A stretch of DNA of 64,000 bases from the NCBI RefSeq assembly GCF_030159595.1, contig NZ_BSKJ01000001.1:248001-312000 (forward strand), in the 5' to 3' direction. How positions within the stretch are numbered: position 1 is the first letter of the stretch; every line of letters begins with the position of its first letter. Under the pieces are notes generated by a model, which did no database searches, had not been told where the DNA came from, and saw only the letters and a list, made by a program, of their open reading frames with translations. The position numbers and the translations under genes are program-made. The DNA is from Pseudomonas putida. Lineage in GTDB: Bacteria > Pseudomonadota > Gammaproteobacteria > Pseudomonadales > Pseudomonadaceae. This document shows positions 55,786-64,000 of the stretch, in pieces.

Positions 55786-56328
55786 GTGAACAAATCAATG
55801 CTGGTGGGTGCGGTACTGGGTGCTGTCGGTGTAACTGCCGGAGGTGCTGTGGCGACCTACAGCTTGGTCAACAAGGGGCCTGAGTATGCGCAGGTCACCG
55901 ACGTGCAACCGATCAAACAACAGGTAAAAACCCCGCGTGAAGTCTGCAAGGACGTTGCCGTGACGCGTCAGGCGCCGGTCAAGGACCAGCACCAGATTGC
56001 CGGTACCGTGGTGGGTGCCATTGCCGGTGGCCTGCTGGGTAACCAGATTGGCGGCGGCACCGGCAAGAAGATCGCCACCGTGGCCGGTGCGGTCGGTGGC
56101 GGTTATGCCGGTAACAAGGTGCAGGAAGGCATGCAGGAGCGTGACACCTACACCACCACGCAAACCCGCTGCAACACGGTAAACGACATCAGTGAAAAGG
56201 TGGTGGGCTACAACGTGACCTATTCCATTGGCGATCAGGTCGGCAAGGTGAAGATGGACCGTGAGCCCGGGTCGACCATCCCGCTGGACAAGAATGGCAA
56301 GCTGATCCTGAGTGAAGCTGGCCAGTGA
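55786..56328 (+). CDS. Glycine-zipper 2TM domain protein
   Basis: 180 aa, GTG start with AGGAGG upstream. An N-terminal hydrophobic anchor or signal (MLVGAVLGAVGVTAGGAVA) is followed by the glycine-zipper pair GTVVGAIAGGLLGNQIGGG and AGAVGGGYAGNKVQ, and a soluble end with YNVTYSIGDQVGKVKMD. Family members sit in the cell envelope; the role is unknown (UmoD/SlyB-like by resemblance). It is flanked by a terminator and a REP pair. Confidence 0.88.
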   Translation: MNKSMLVGAVLGAVGVTAGGAVATYSLVNKGPEYAQVTDVQPIKQQVKTPREVCKDVAVTRQAPVKDQHQIAGTVVGAIAGGLLGNQIGGGTGKKIATVAGAVGGGYAGNKVQEGMQERDTYTTTQTRCNTVNDISEKVVGYNVTYSIGDQVGKVKMDREPGSTIPLDKNGKLILSEAGQ

Positions 56329-56344
56329 TTGATGTTGCCTGAAC

Positions 56345-56423
56345 TGGCCTTTTCGCGGGTAAACCCGCTCTCACAGATGTAATGCGATCCCTGTGGGAGC
56401 GGGTTCACCCGCGAAAGGGCCGG
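56345..56423. repeat. Inverted REP pair
   Basis: GGCCTTTTCGCGGGTAAACCCGCTCTCACAG faces CTGTGGGAGCGGGTTCACCCGCGAAAGGGCCGG. The arms match apart from a few bases. Confidence 0.85.
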
Positions 56424-56450
56424 CAGAGGCAGTAAAAATCTGTCAGGCAT

Positions 56451-56477
56451 AAAAAAGCACCCCGAGGGGTGCTTTTT
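56451..56477. terminator. Bidirectional terminator between convergent genes
   Basis: AAAAAAGCACCCC-GA-GGGGTGCTTTTT, a stem with A and T runs on both sides, between the glycine-zipper gene and suhB. Confidence 0.95.
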
Positions 56478-56496
56478 GCGTTCCGGCAATCAGCGC

Positions 56497-57315
56497 TTAG
56501 CGCTTCATGCTCTCTGGCAGGTGCGGCTGGATGGCCGTCAGGACTGCCTTGAAGCACTTGATGTTGCCTGCAACGATGTGGCCCTTGTCGAGGAAGTCAT
56601 GGCCGCCGTTGAAGTCGCTCACCAGGCCACCGGCTTCCTGGATCAGCAGCACGCCGGCTGCCATGTCCCACTCGGACAGGCCCGACTCCCAGAAGGCGTC
56701 GAAACGGCCAGCAGCCACATAGGCCAGGTCCAGGCTGGCGGAACCGGCGCGGCGGATGCCGGCGGTCTGGCCAGTCAGGGCGCGGAACATACCCAGGTAG
56801 TTGTCCATGTCGGCCATCTGGCCGTCACGGAACGGGAAGCCGGTACCCAGCAGGGCGCCTTCCAGGCTGGTGCGCGAGCTGACACGCAGGCGGCGGCCAT
56901 TGAGCTGGGCGCCACGGCCACGGCTGGCGGTGAATTCTTCCTGGCGAACCGGGTCGAGCACTACGGCGTGCTCAAGGCGACCGCGGTATTTGCAGGCGAT
57001 GCTGACGGCGAAGTGCGGAATGCCGCGCAGGAAGTTGGTGGTGCCGTCCAGTGGATCGATGATCCACAGGTAGTCTTTACCTTCTTCGCCGGTGCCCGCG
57101 TGCATGCCCGTCTCTTCACCCTGGATGGAGTGGTTCGGGTAGGCCTTGCGCAGCGCGTCGACGATTTTTTGCTCGGCGGCACGATCAACTTCGGAAACGT
57201 AGTCCTTAGCCTCTTTCTCGTCCACCTTGATGCTATCCAGGCGTTCGATGGAGCGGAAAATCAGTTCACTGGCGCTGCGAGCGGCGCGCAGGGCGATATT
57301 CAGCATAGGCTGCAT
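56497..57315 (-). CDS. suhB: Inositol-1-monophosphatase family protein SuhB
   Basis: 272 aa. Mg-dependent phosphatase; in E. coli SuhB also joins the rRNA antitermination complex, and in P. aeruginosa it affects virulence gene control. Metal-site motifs are GEETG (near 66), WIIDPLDGTTNFLRG, and the end block WDMAAGVLLIQEAGG. It is divergent from trmJ, a common Pseudomonas arrangement. Confidence 0.95.
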   Translation of the reverse strand: MQPMLNIALRAARSASELIFRSIERLDSIKVDEKEAKDYVSEVDRAAEQKIVDALRKAYPNHSIQGEETGMHAGTGEEGKDYLWIIDPLDGTTNFLRGIPHFAVSIACKYRGRLEHAVVLDPVRQEEFTASRGRGAQLNGRRLRVSSRTSLEGALLGTGFPFRDGQMADMDNYLGMFRALTGQTAGIRRAGSASLDLAYVAAGRFDAFWESGLSEWDMAAGVLLIQEAGGLVSDFNGGHDFLDKGHIVAGNIKCFKAVLTAIQPHLPESMKR

Positions 57316-57466
57316 GGGCGGGTCACCTGGAGATGTTAAAGAAGAAAGCCGGCCATTCTAGCAGAAAACTTTGGCGGCAGAAGTGTCACATTTGCTTTCA
57401 TGGCGTTACGTCCGTCGGTTCTGTAAGATCGAAGGCCCTGATTCCTGCATCTGTGAGCACAACACC

Positions 57467-58222
57467 TTGCTGCAAAATATTCGTGTTGTTCTGGTCAATA
57501 CCAGCCACCCCGGCAACATCGGCGGCGCTGCGCGTGCCATGAAAAACATGGGCTTGTCGCGCCTGGTGCTGGTGCAGCCGAAAGAATTCCCCGCCCTGGA
57601 TGCCAGTGCCCGCGCCTCGGGTGCCGACGATGTGCTGGATAACGCTCTGGTGGTCGACAGCCTTGAGCAGGCGCTGGTCGGCTGTAACCTGGTGATGGGT
57701 ACCAGCGCCCGTGAGCGCAGCATCCCCTGGCCGTTGATTGGCCCGCGCGAGTGCGGGTCCAAGGCGGTGGAGCATGCCAACGGTGGCGAAGAAATCGCCC
57801 TGGTGTTCGGGCGCGAACACGCCGGCCTGACCAACGAAGAACTGCAGCGATGTCACTTCCATGTGCACATTCCCTCCAACCCCGACTTCAGCTCGCTGAA
57901 CCTTGCTGCGGCTGTCCAGGTGCTCTCCTACGAGGTGCGCATGGCCTGGCTGGCCGCCGGTGAAGCGCCGGGCAACGTCGAGAAGGTTGAAGCCAGCGAG
58001 CTGGCGACCATGGACGAAATGGAGCTGTTCTACGACCACCTGGAGAAAACCCTGGTGGGCATCGGCTTCCTCGATCCCGAGAAACCCAAGCACCTGATGC
58101 CGCGCCTGCGCCGGCTGTATGGGCGGGTAGCGGTCGAGCGTACGGAAATGAGCATTTTGCGCGGCATCCTTACCGAGACCCAGAAAGTGGTCCGGGGCGA
58201 GCCGCATAAACGGAAGGACTGA
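57467..58222 (+). CDS. trmJ: tRNA (cytidine/uridine-2'-O-)-methyltransferase TrmJ
   Basis: SPOUT-class enzyme that methylates the ribose at position 32 of several tRNAs. About 251 aa. Knot motifs: RVVLVNTSHPGNIGGAARAM, ALVFGREHAGLTNEEL and SNPDFSSLNLAAAVQVLSYE. The TTG at 57467 fits the family start (LLQNIRVVLV); a start 32 codons earlier would add unrelated sequence. The ribosome site is weak. cysE follows after 3 nt. Confidence 0.93.
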   Translation: MLQNIRVVLVNTSHPGNIGGAARAMKNMGLSRLVLVQPKEFPALDASARASGADDVLDNALVVDSLEQALVGCNLVMGTSARERSIPWPLIGPRECGSKAVEHANGGEEIALVFGREHAGLTNEELQRCHFHVHIPSNPDFSSLNLAAAVQVLSYEVRMAWLAAGEAPGNVEKVEASELATMDEMELFYDHLEKTLVGIGFLDPEKPKHLMPRLRRLYGRVAVERTEMSILRGILTETQKVVRGEPHKRKD

Positions 58223-58225
58223 CAG

Positions 58226-59011
58226 ATGTTCGAACGCCTGCGTGAAGATATTCAAAGCGTATTCCACCGTGACCCGGCTGCGCGCAATGCCTTCGAGGTG
58301 CTCACCTGCTACCCCGGCATGCATGCCATCTGGCTGCACCGCCTGGGCAATGCCCTGTGGAAGCGTGATTTCAAATGGCTGGCCCGGCTGGTATCGAACT
58401 TCGGCCGCTGGATGACCGGGATCGAGATCCACCCGGGCGCCACCATCGGCCGTCGCTTCTTTATTGACCATGGCATGGGCATCGTCATCGGCGAAACCGC
58501 CGAAATCGGCGACGACGTGACCCTTTACCAGGGCGTGACCTTGGGCGGTACCAGCTGGAACAAGGGCAAGCGTCACCCCACCCTGGAAAACGGCGTGGTG
58601 GTAGGGGCGGGGGCCAAGGTGCTGGGGCCGTTCACCGTCGGTGCTGGTGCCAAGATCGGTTCCAATGCGGTGGTGACCAAGGCCGTTCCGGCCGGCGCCA
58701 CGGCGGTGGGCATCCCAGGGCGGATCATCGTCAAGAGCGAAGACAATGAAGTCGAGGCCAAGCGCAAGGCCATGGCCGAGAAGATCGGCTTCGATGCCTA
58801 CGGCGTCAGCGGCGACATGCCCGACCCGGTGGCGCGTGCCATCGGCCAGATGCTCGACCATCTGCAAGCCGTCGACGAGCGGTTGGAGGGCATGTGTGGT
58901 GCCCTGACCAAGATGGGTAGCGACTACTGCGCCAAGGAGCTGCCCGCCCTGCCGGAAGATGATTTCACCGAGGTCGCCAAGGTGGCCCAGCGCGACACTC
59001 AGTCGCATTGA
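58226..59011 (+). CDS. cysE: Serine O-acetyltransferase
   Basis: Makes O-acetylserine for cysteine synthesis. 261 aa. N-terminal helical SAT domain ([19 protein letters not shown]) and left-handed beta-helix with hexapeptide repeats ([38 protein letters not shown]). The active His is in the FFIDHGMG segment. It sits just ahead of the isc operon, where IscS consumes cysteine. Confidence 0.96.
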   Translation: MFERLREDIQSVFHRDPAARNAFEVLTCYPGMHAIWLHRLGNALWKRDFKWLARLVSNFGRWMTGIEIHPGATIGRRFFIDHGMGIVIGETAEIGDDVTLYQGVTLGGTSWNKGKRHPTLENGVVVGAGAKVLGPFTVGAGAKIGSNAVVTKAVPAGATAVGIPGRIIVKSEDNEVEAKRKAMAEKIGFDAYGVSGDMPDPVARAIGQMLDHLQAVDERLEGMCGALTKMGSDYCAKELPALPEDDFTEVAKVAQRDTQSH

Positions 59012-59118
59012 TTGCGCCGTGCTGAAATCATAGTGACATACGGGGCGTGTGCTCACGCCCCTCGTCTGCTACAATCGCGCCCGCCTCCCCGACGCAAACC
59101 CGACTAAAGCACTAGGTC

Positions 59119-59153
59119 TAATAGTTGACTTAAATGCTCGGGAATCGCATACT
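59119..59153 (+). promoter_or_regulatory. isc promoter with IscR type 1 box
   Basis: TTGACT (59125-59130) and CATACT (59148-59153) are 17 bp apart. The overlapping sequence TAATAGTTGACTTAAATGC-TCGGGAAT resembles the IscR type 1 site, which would give autorepression by cluster-loaded IscR. Confidence 0.8.
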
Positions 59154-59190
59154 CGCACACATCCCGAAACTCCCGTGGTACCCAATAGCC

Positions 59191-59682
59191 ATGCGACTGA
59201 CTACCAAAGGCCGATACGCCGTGACTGCCATGCTCGACCTGGCGTTGCACGCGCAGCATGGGCCGGTGTCTTTGGCCGACATTTCCGAGCGCCAGGGCAT
59301 TTCCCTCTCTTATCTGGAACAGCTGTTCGCCAAGCTGCGCCGCAGCAGCCTGGTCTCCAGCGTGCGCGGTCCAGGCGGTGGCTACCAGCTGTCGCGGGGC
59401 ATGGAAACCATCCAGGTGGCCCAGGTCATCGATGCGGTCAACGAATCGGTCGATGCTACCCGTTGCCAGGGCCTCGGGGACTGCCATGCCGGTGATACCT
59501 GCCTGACCCACCACCTGTGGTGCGACCTCAGCCAGCAGATCCATGAATTCCTCAGCGGCATCAGCCTGGCCGACCTCGTCATGCGCCGTGAGGTGCAGGA
59601 AGTCGCCCAGCGCCAGGACCTGCGTCGTGTCGCAGGCCGAACCGCCCAGCTGGACAAGATTGAGACGTCTGCCGTCGATTGA
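59191..59682 (+). CDS. iscR: Fe-S cluster-sensing repressor IscR
   Basis: 163 aa Rrf2-family regulator. It begins [19 protein letters not shown] with a winged HTH; the longer frame from 59134 would run through the promoter. Cluster ligands lie in [20 protein letters not shown] (three Cys and a His). It is first in the isc operon and should repress it when Fe-S supply is sufficient. Confidence 0.97.
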   Translation: MRLTTKGRYAVTAMLDLALHAQHGPVSLADISERQGISLSYLEQLFAKLRRSSLVSSVRGPGGGYQLSRGMETIQVAQVIDAVNESVDATRCQGLGDCHAGDTCLTHHLWCDLSQQIHEFLSGISLADLVMRREVQEVAQRQDLRRVAGRTAQLDKIETSAVD

Positions 59683-59728
59683 TCCCCCAGGGACGATGAG
59701 CGACGCCACCGCCTGATAGGAGAGACAA

Positions 59729-60943
59729 ATGAAGTTGCCGATCTACCTCGATTACTCCGCGACCACCCCGGTCGACCCACGTGTGGCCCAGAAAATGGCC
59801 GACTGCCTGCTGGTCGACGGGAACTTCGGTAACCCGGCCTCGCGCTCCCACGTCTTCGGCTGGAAGGCCGAGGAAGCGGTCGAGAACGGCCGTCGCCAGG
59901 TTGCCGAGCTGATCAACGCCGATCCGCGCGAAATCGTCTGGACCAGCGGTGCCACCGAGTCCGACAACCTCGCACTCAAAGGTGTTGCGCACTTCTATCA
60001 GACCAAAGGCAAGCACATCATCACCTCCAAGATCGAGCACAAGGCGGTCCTGGATACCGCTCGCCAGCTGGAGCGTGAAGGTTTCGAAGTCACCTACCTT
60101 GAGCCAGGCGAAGACGGCATCGTCACCCCGGCCATGGTAGAAGCGGTACTGCGCGACGACACCATCCTGGTCTCGCTGATGCATGTGAACAACGAAGTCG
60201 GCTCGATCAACGACATCGCCGCCATCGGTGAACTGACCCGCTCGCGCGGCGTGCTGTTCCACGTTGACGCCGCCCAGTCGGCCGGCAAGGTCGAAATCGA
60301 CCTGCAAAAGCTGAAAGTCGACCTGATGTCGTTCTCGGCGCACAAGGTCTATGGCCCTAAAGGTATCGGCGCGCTGTACGTCAGCCGCAAGCCGCGTGTT
60401 CGCCTGGAAGCCATCATTCACGGCGGTGGCCATGAGCGCGGCATGCGTTCAGGCACCCTGCCAACTCACCAGATTGTCGGCATGGGCGAAGCGTTCGCCA
60501 TTGCCAAGCAGGAAATGGTCGCCGAAAACGCGCGCATCAAGGCCCTGAGCGACCGCTTCTTCAAGCAGGTCTCGGACCTTGAAGAGCTGTACGTCAACGG
60601 TAGCCAGACTGCCCGTGTACCGCACAACTTGAACCTGAGCTTCAACTACGTCGAAGGCGAGTCGCTGCTGATGTCGCTGAAAGACATCGCCGTTTCGTCC
60701 GGTTCGGCTTGCACCTCCGCTTCGCTCGAGCCGTCGTATGTACTGCGCGCTCTGGGCCGTAACGACGAGCTGGCGCACAGCTCGATCCGCTTCTCCTTCG
60801 GCCGCTTCACCACCGAAGAAGAAGTCGACTACGCCGCGCAGAAAGTCTGCGAGGCCGTCAACAAACTGCGTGAGCTGTCGCCGCTGTGGGACATGTACAA
60901 AGACGGCGTTGACATCTCCAAGATCGAGTGGGCCGCCCACTAA
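59729..60943 (+). CDS. iscS: Cysteine desulfurase IscS
   Basis: PLP enzyme that takes sulfur from cysteine for Fe-S clusters and tRNA thiolation. 404 aa. Cofactor Lys in [17 protein letters not shown] and the mobile-loop Cys in [20 protein letters not shown] mark a group I desulfurase. AGGAGAG precedes the ATG. iscU follows after 46 nt. Confidence 0.98.
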   Translation: MKLPIYLDYSATTPVDPRVAQKMADCLLVDGNFGNPASRSHVFGWKAEEAVENGRRQVAELINADPREIVWTSGATESDNLALKGVAHFYQTKGKHIITSKIEHKAVLDTARQLEREGFEVTYLEPGEDGIVTPAMVEAVLRDDTILVSLMHVNNEVGSINDIAAIGELTRSRGVLFHVDAAQSAGKVEIDLQKLKVDLMSFSAHKVYGPKGIGALYVSRKPRVRLEAIIHGGGHERGMRSGTLPTHQIVGMGEAFAIAKQEMVAENARIKALSDRFFKQVSDLEELYVNGSQTARVPHNLNLSFNYVEGESLLMSLKDIAVSSGSACTSASLEPSYVLRALGRNDELAHSSIRFSFGRFTTEEEVDYAAQKVCEAVNKLRELSPLWDMYKDGVDISKIEWAAH

Positions 60944-60989
60944 GCAGTCGCCGGCAAGAGCGGCTCCCTGATGAGGAAGGAATTGCACC

Positions 60990-61376
60990 ATGGCATACAG
61001 TGAAAAGGTCATCGACCACTACGAAAACCCGCGCAACGTCGGCAAGATGAACGCCGAAGACCCGGACGTTGGCACCGGCATGGTCGGCGCCCCGGCGTGC
61101 GGCGACGTGATGCGCCTGCAGATCAAGGTCAACGAGCAGGGCGTTATCGAAGACGCCAAGTTCAAGACCTACGGCTGCGGTTCGGCCATCGCTTCCAGCT
61201 CCCTCGCCACCGAGTGGATGAAGGGCAAAACCCTGGACGAAGCCGAAACCATCAAGAACACCCAGCTGGCCGAAGAACTGGCGCTGCCGCCGGTCAAGAT
61301 CCACTGCTCGGTACTCGCCGAAGACGCCATCAAGGCGGCTGTTCGCGATTACAAGCAGAAGAAAGGCTTGATCTAA
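60990..61376 (+). CDS. iscU: Fe-S scaffold protein IscU
   Basis: 128 aa scaffold on which clusters form. Ligand residues C37 and D39 (APACGDV), C63 (TYGCGSA), and H105-C106 (IHCSVLAED) are all present. The LPPVK motif bound by HscA is at about 99-103. It lies between iscS and iscA. Confidence 0.98.
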   Translation: MAYSEKVIDHYENPRNVGKMNAEDPDVGTGMVGAPACGDVMRLQIKVNEQGVIEDAKFKTYGCGSAIASSSLATEWMKGKTLDEAETIKNTQLAEELALPPVKIHCSVLAEDAIKAAVRDYKQKKGLI

Positions 61377-61404
61377 GTCGCCTGTTGCAAGGTAAGGAGT
61401 CCTG

Positions 61405-61728
61405 ATGGCTATCAGCATGACAGAAGCCGCCGCCAACCACATTCGCCGCTCCCTTGACGGGCGCGGCAAAGGTGAGGGTATTCGCCTGGGCGTGCGCACC
61501 ACCGGTTGCTCGGGCCTGGCCTATGTGCTGGAGTTCGTCGACGAACTGGCGGACGAAGACCAGGTGTTCGAGAACCACGGCGTAAAGGTGATCATCGATC
61601 CCAAGAGCCTGGTCTACCTCGACGGCACCGAGCTGGATTTCGTCAAGGAAGGGTTGAACGAAGGCTTCAAGTTCAACAACCCCAACGTGCGCGGTGAGTG
61701 TGGCTGCGGCGAAAGCTTCAACGTTTGA
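61405..61728 (+). CDS. iscA: A-type Fe-S carrier IscA
   Basis: 107 aa. The three conserved cysteines are C35 ([10 protein letters not shown]) and C99/C101 ([12 protein letters not shown]). It accepts or delivers clusters. AAGGAG precedes the ATG. hscB follows after 8 nt. Confidence 0.98.
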   Translation: MAISMTEAAANHIRRSLDGRGKGEGIRLGVRTTGCSGLAYVLEFVDELADEDQVFENHGVKVIIDPKSLVYLDGTELDFVKEGLNEGFKFNNPNVRGECGCGESFNV

Positions 61729-61736
61729 GGCTGGCT

Positions 61737-62258
61737 GTGGGTACTCCTTGTCATTACGCATTGTTTGACCTCCAGCCAAGCTTCCGCCTGGATCTCGACA
61801 AGTTGGCCACTCGCTATCGCGAGTTGGCCCGCGAAGTCCATCCCGATCGCTTTGCCGACGCCTCCGAGCGTGAGCAGCGTATAGCGCTGGAAAAGTCCGC
61901 CGCTCTCAACGACGCCTACCAGACCCTGCGCAGTGCGCCGCGTCGCGCCCGCTATCTGCTGGCCATCAGTGGCCACGAAGTGCCCCAGGAAGTCACGGTC
62001 CACGACCCGGAATTCCTGTTGCAGCAGATGCAGTGGCGTGAAGAGCTCGAAGAGTTGCAGGACGAAGCCGACCTTGACGGTGTCGGTGTGTTCAAGAAGC
62101 GCCTCAAGGCCGCCCAGGACACACTGAACGAGGACTTTGCCGCCTGCTGGGATGCCCCAGGCGAGCGCGACAAGGCCGAGCGCCTGATGCGCCGCATGCA
62201 ATTCCTCGACAAGCTCGCCCAAGAAGTGCGCCAACTGGAAGAGCGCCTCGACGATTAA
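61737..62258 (+). CDS. hscB: J-domain co-chaperone HscB
   Basis: 173 aa from a GTG (GTGGGTACTCC), preceded by GAGG; the longer frame from 61698 overlaps iscA and is rejected. The J domain has the HPD motif ([10 protein letters not shown]), and the C-terminal helical bundle binds IscU ([20 protein letters not shown]). It brings IscU to HscA. Confidence 0.97.
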   Translation: MGTPCHYALFDLQPSFRLDLDKLATRYRELAREVHPDRFADASEREQRIALEKSAALNDAYQTLRSAPRRARYLLAISGHEVPQEVTVHDPEFLLQQMQWREELEELQDEADLDGVGVFKKRLKAAQDTLNEDFAACWDAPGERDKAERLMRRMQFLDKLAQEVRQLEERLDD

Positions 62259-62300
62259 CCCGGTGTCGCCCGTGATGACGCCTAAGGTATTCAGATAAGC

Positions 62301-64000
62301 ATGGCCCTACTGCAGATTGCCGAACCCGGTCAAAGCCCTCAGCCGCACCAGCGCCGCTTGGCGGTGGGGATCGACCTGGGTACCACCAACTCTCTGGTCG
62401 CTGCATTGCGCAGCGGCCGTAGCGAGCCCCTGCCCGACGCGCAGGGTAGCGTCATTCTGCCGTCCGCGGTGCGCTACCTCGAAGGGCGCAACGAAGTGGG
62501 GCAGGCCGCGCGTGATGCCGCCTCCAGCGACCCGCTGAACACCGTGCTGTCGGTCAAGCGCCTGATGGGGCGCGGCCTGGCTGACGTCAAGCAATTGGGT
62601 GAGCAGCTGCCGTACCGCTTTGTCGGCGGCGAGTCGCACATGCCGTTCATCGACACCGTGCAGGGCCCGAAAAGCCCGGTTGAAGTGTCCGCCGATATCC
62701 TCAAGGTGCTGCGTGAGCGCGCCGAAGCGACCCTGGGTGGCGAACTGGTCGGTGCGGTGATCACTGTGCCGGCCTATTTCGACGACGCTCAGCGCCAGGC
62801 CACCAAGGACGCTGCACGCCTGGCTGGCCTGAACGTGCTGCGCCTGCTCAACGAGCCGACCGCAGCAGCCGTGGCCTATGGCCTGGACCAGAACGCCGAA
62901 GGCGTCGTGGCCATCTATGACCTGGGCGGCGGTACCTTCGATATTTCCATCCTGCGCCTGACCGCTGGCGTGTTCGAAGTGCTGGCCACCGGTGGCGATA
63001 CCGCCCTGGGCGGCGATGATTTCGACCACGCCATTGCCGGCTGGATCATCGAACAGGCTGGCCTGTCGTCCGACCTGGACCCCGCCACCCAGCGTGCGTT
63101 GCTGCAAACCGCCTGCGCCGCCAAGGAAGCCCTGACCGACGCCGACGTGGTCAGTGTCAGCCATGGCGGCTGGCAGGGCGAACTGAGCCGCACCGCTTTC
63201 GAAACTATGATCGAGCCATTGGTTGCCCGCAGCCTCAAGGCCTGCCGCCGCGCCGTGCGCGACAGTGGCGTCGAACTCGAAGAAGTCAGTGCCGTGGTCA
63301 TGGTCGGTGGTTCGACCCGCGTCCCGCGTGTGCGTGAGGCTGTGGGTGCGCTGTTTGGCCGCGCTCCGATGACCTCGATCGACCCTGACCAGGTAGTGGC
63401 CATTGGTGCCGCCATCCAGGCCGACACTCTGGCCGGCAACCGCCGCGAAGGTGGCGAGCTGTTGCTGCTTGATGTCATTCCGCTGTCGCTTGGTCTTGAG
63501 ACCATGGGCGGGCTGATGGAGAAAGTGATCCCGCGCAACACCACCATTCCGGTGGCGCGTGCCCAAGAGTTCACGACTTATAAAGATGGCCAGTCGGCCA
63601 TGATGATCCACGTCCTGCAAGGCGAGCGCGAGCTGATCAGCGACTGCCGCTCGCTGGCACGTTTCGAGCTGCGCGGTATCCCGGCGATGGTTGCCGGCGC
63701 TGCAAAAATTCGCGTCACCTTCCAGGTGGATGCCGACGGCCTGCTCAGCGTTGCTGCCCGCGAACTGGGTTCGGGCGTGGAAGCCAGCATTCAGGTCAAG
63801 CCGTCCTACGGCCTGACCGACGGCGAAATCGCCCGCATGCTCAAGGACTCCTTCGAACACGCAGGTTCCGACAAGCAGGCCCGTCAGTTGCGCGAGCACC
63901 AGGTGGACGGCGAGCGCCTGCTTGAAGCGGTACAAGGCGCCCTGGACGCCGACGGCGAACGCCTGCTCAGCAGCGACGAGCGCGACGCCATTGAGTTCCA
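62301..64000 (+). CDS. hscA: Hsp70-type chaperone HscA (3' end outside window)
   Basis: Specialised Hsp70 that drives cluster release from IscU. 566 codons are visible; the C-terminal lid end is cut by the window. ATPase landmarks: [51 protein letters not shown] and [16 protein letters not shown]. The substrate-binding domain begins near [14 protein letters not shown]. fdx and iscX are expected to follow. Confidence 0.97.
   Translation, partial: MALLQIAEPGQSPQPHQRRLAVGIDLGTTNSLVAALRSGRSEPLPDAQGSVILPSAVRYLEGRNEVGQAARDAASSDPLNTVLSVKRLMGRGLADVKQLGEQLPYRFVGGESHMPFIDTVQGPKSPVEVSADILKVLRERAEATLGGELVGAVITVPAYFDDAQRQATKDAARLAGLNVLRLLNEPTAAAVAYGLDQNAEGVVAIYDLGGGTFDISILRLTAGVFEVLATGGDTALGGDDFDHAIAGWIIEQAGLSSDLDPATQRALLQTACAAKEALTDADVVSVSHGGWQGELSRTAFETMIEPLVARSLKACRRAVRDSGVELEEVSAVVMVGGSTRVPRVREAVGALFGRAPMTSIDPDQVVAIGAAIQADTLAGNRREGGELLLLDVIPLSLGLETMGGLMEKVIPRNTTIPVARAQEFTTYKDGQSAMMIHVLQGERELISDCRSLARFELRGIPAMVAGAAKIRVTFQVDADGLLSVAARELGSGVEASIQVKPSYGLTDGEIARMLKDSFEHAGSDKQARQLREHQVDGERLLEAVQGALDADGERLLSSDERDAIEF

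Noticed and set aside
62307..63935. 542-codon minus-strand frame opposite hscA
   Set aside because: Antisense shadow of hscA.

Overview
The window looks like a chromosome segment of a Pseudomonas putida-group bacterium. This is inferred from gene content and order: a LapF-type adhesin, norR-hmp, dsbB, cyoABCDE, an alaC-type aminotransferase, selU-selD, queA-tgt-yajC-secD-secF, suhB, trmJ, cysE and iscRSUA-hscBA. The GC-rich codon use and repeated REP elements (a GCGGGC(A/T)AGCCCGCTCCCACAG-like core) agree. No database search was run; family names come from recognised motifs.

Layout. 1-9791 (minus) is the 5' part of a giant adhesin gene. It has an N-terminal BapA/LapF-like domain followed by about 36 Ig-like units arranged in 1,287-bp (429-codon) super-repeats. 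9982-12871 is a divergent sigma-54 regulator/flavohaemoglobin pair for nitric oxide defence. 13239-19129 holds dsbB and the cytochrome bo3 oxidase operon with an ANR/FNR box upstream. 19468-24240 holds alaC, an orphan serine hydrolase and small accessory genes. 24363-29881 is a selenium block: selU-selD in one direction and a PhnD/C/E/E-type ABC transporter in the other. 29905-31422 has a bestrophin remnant, a GNAT gene and a lipoprotein protease. 31685-35730 is a Fur-boxed FecI-FecR-TonB receptor module.

35919-50092 is an integrated mobile element of about 14.2 kb in the 3' end of tRNA-Leu(CAA). Direct repeats of the tRNA end and 12-bp-spaced CTACTCACA arm-type repeats mark both ends. It carries a P4-type integrase, an AlpA-like regulator, a six-gene ATGA-overlapped replication operon (CHC2 zinc-finger protein and RecA-like ATPase), a second tyrosine recombinase with a HTH partner, an HK97-type major capsid protein and a lambda gpI-like tail assembly protein. 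It lacks terminase, portal, protease and lysis genes, so it looks like a phage satellite or capsid-carrying island rather than a complete prophage. Two matching clusters of an 11-bp inverted/direct motif (44597-44667 and 47208-47277) flank the replication genes and recall the ori/crr pair of P4. A highly structured leader lies between them. Cargo includes a 535-aa protein with a PD-(D/E)XK-like N-terminus, a DUF6680-like membrane protein, a DUF6387-like protein and an unknown 194-aa protein; some of these could be anti-phage genes.

50073-64000 is conserved core: tRNA-Leu, queuosine synthesis, Sec accessory translocase, suhB/trmJ, cysE and the ISC iron-sulfur operon, cut by the window end within hscA.
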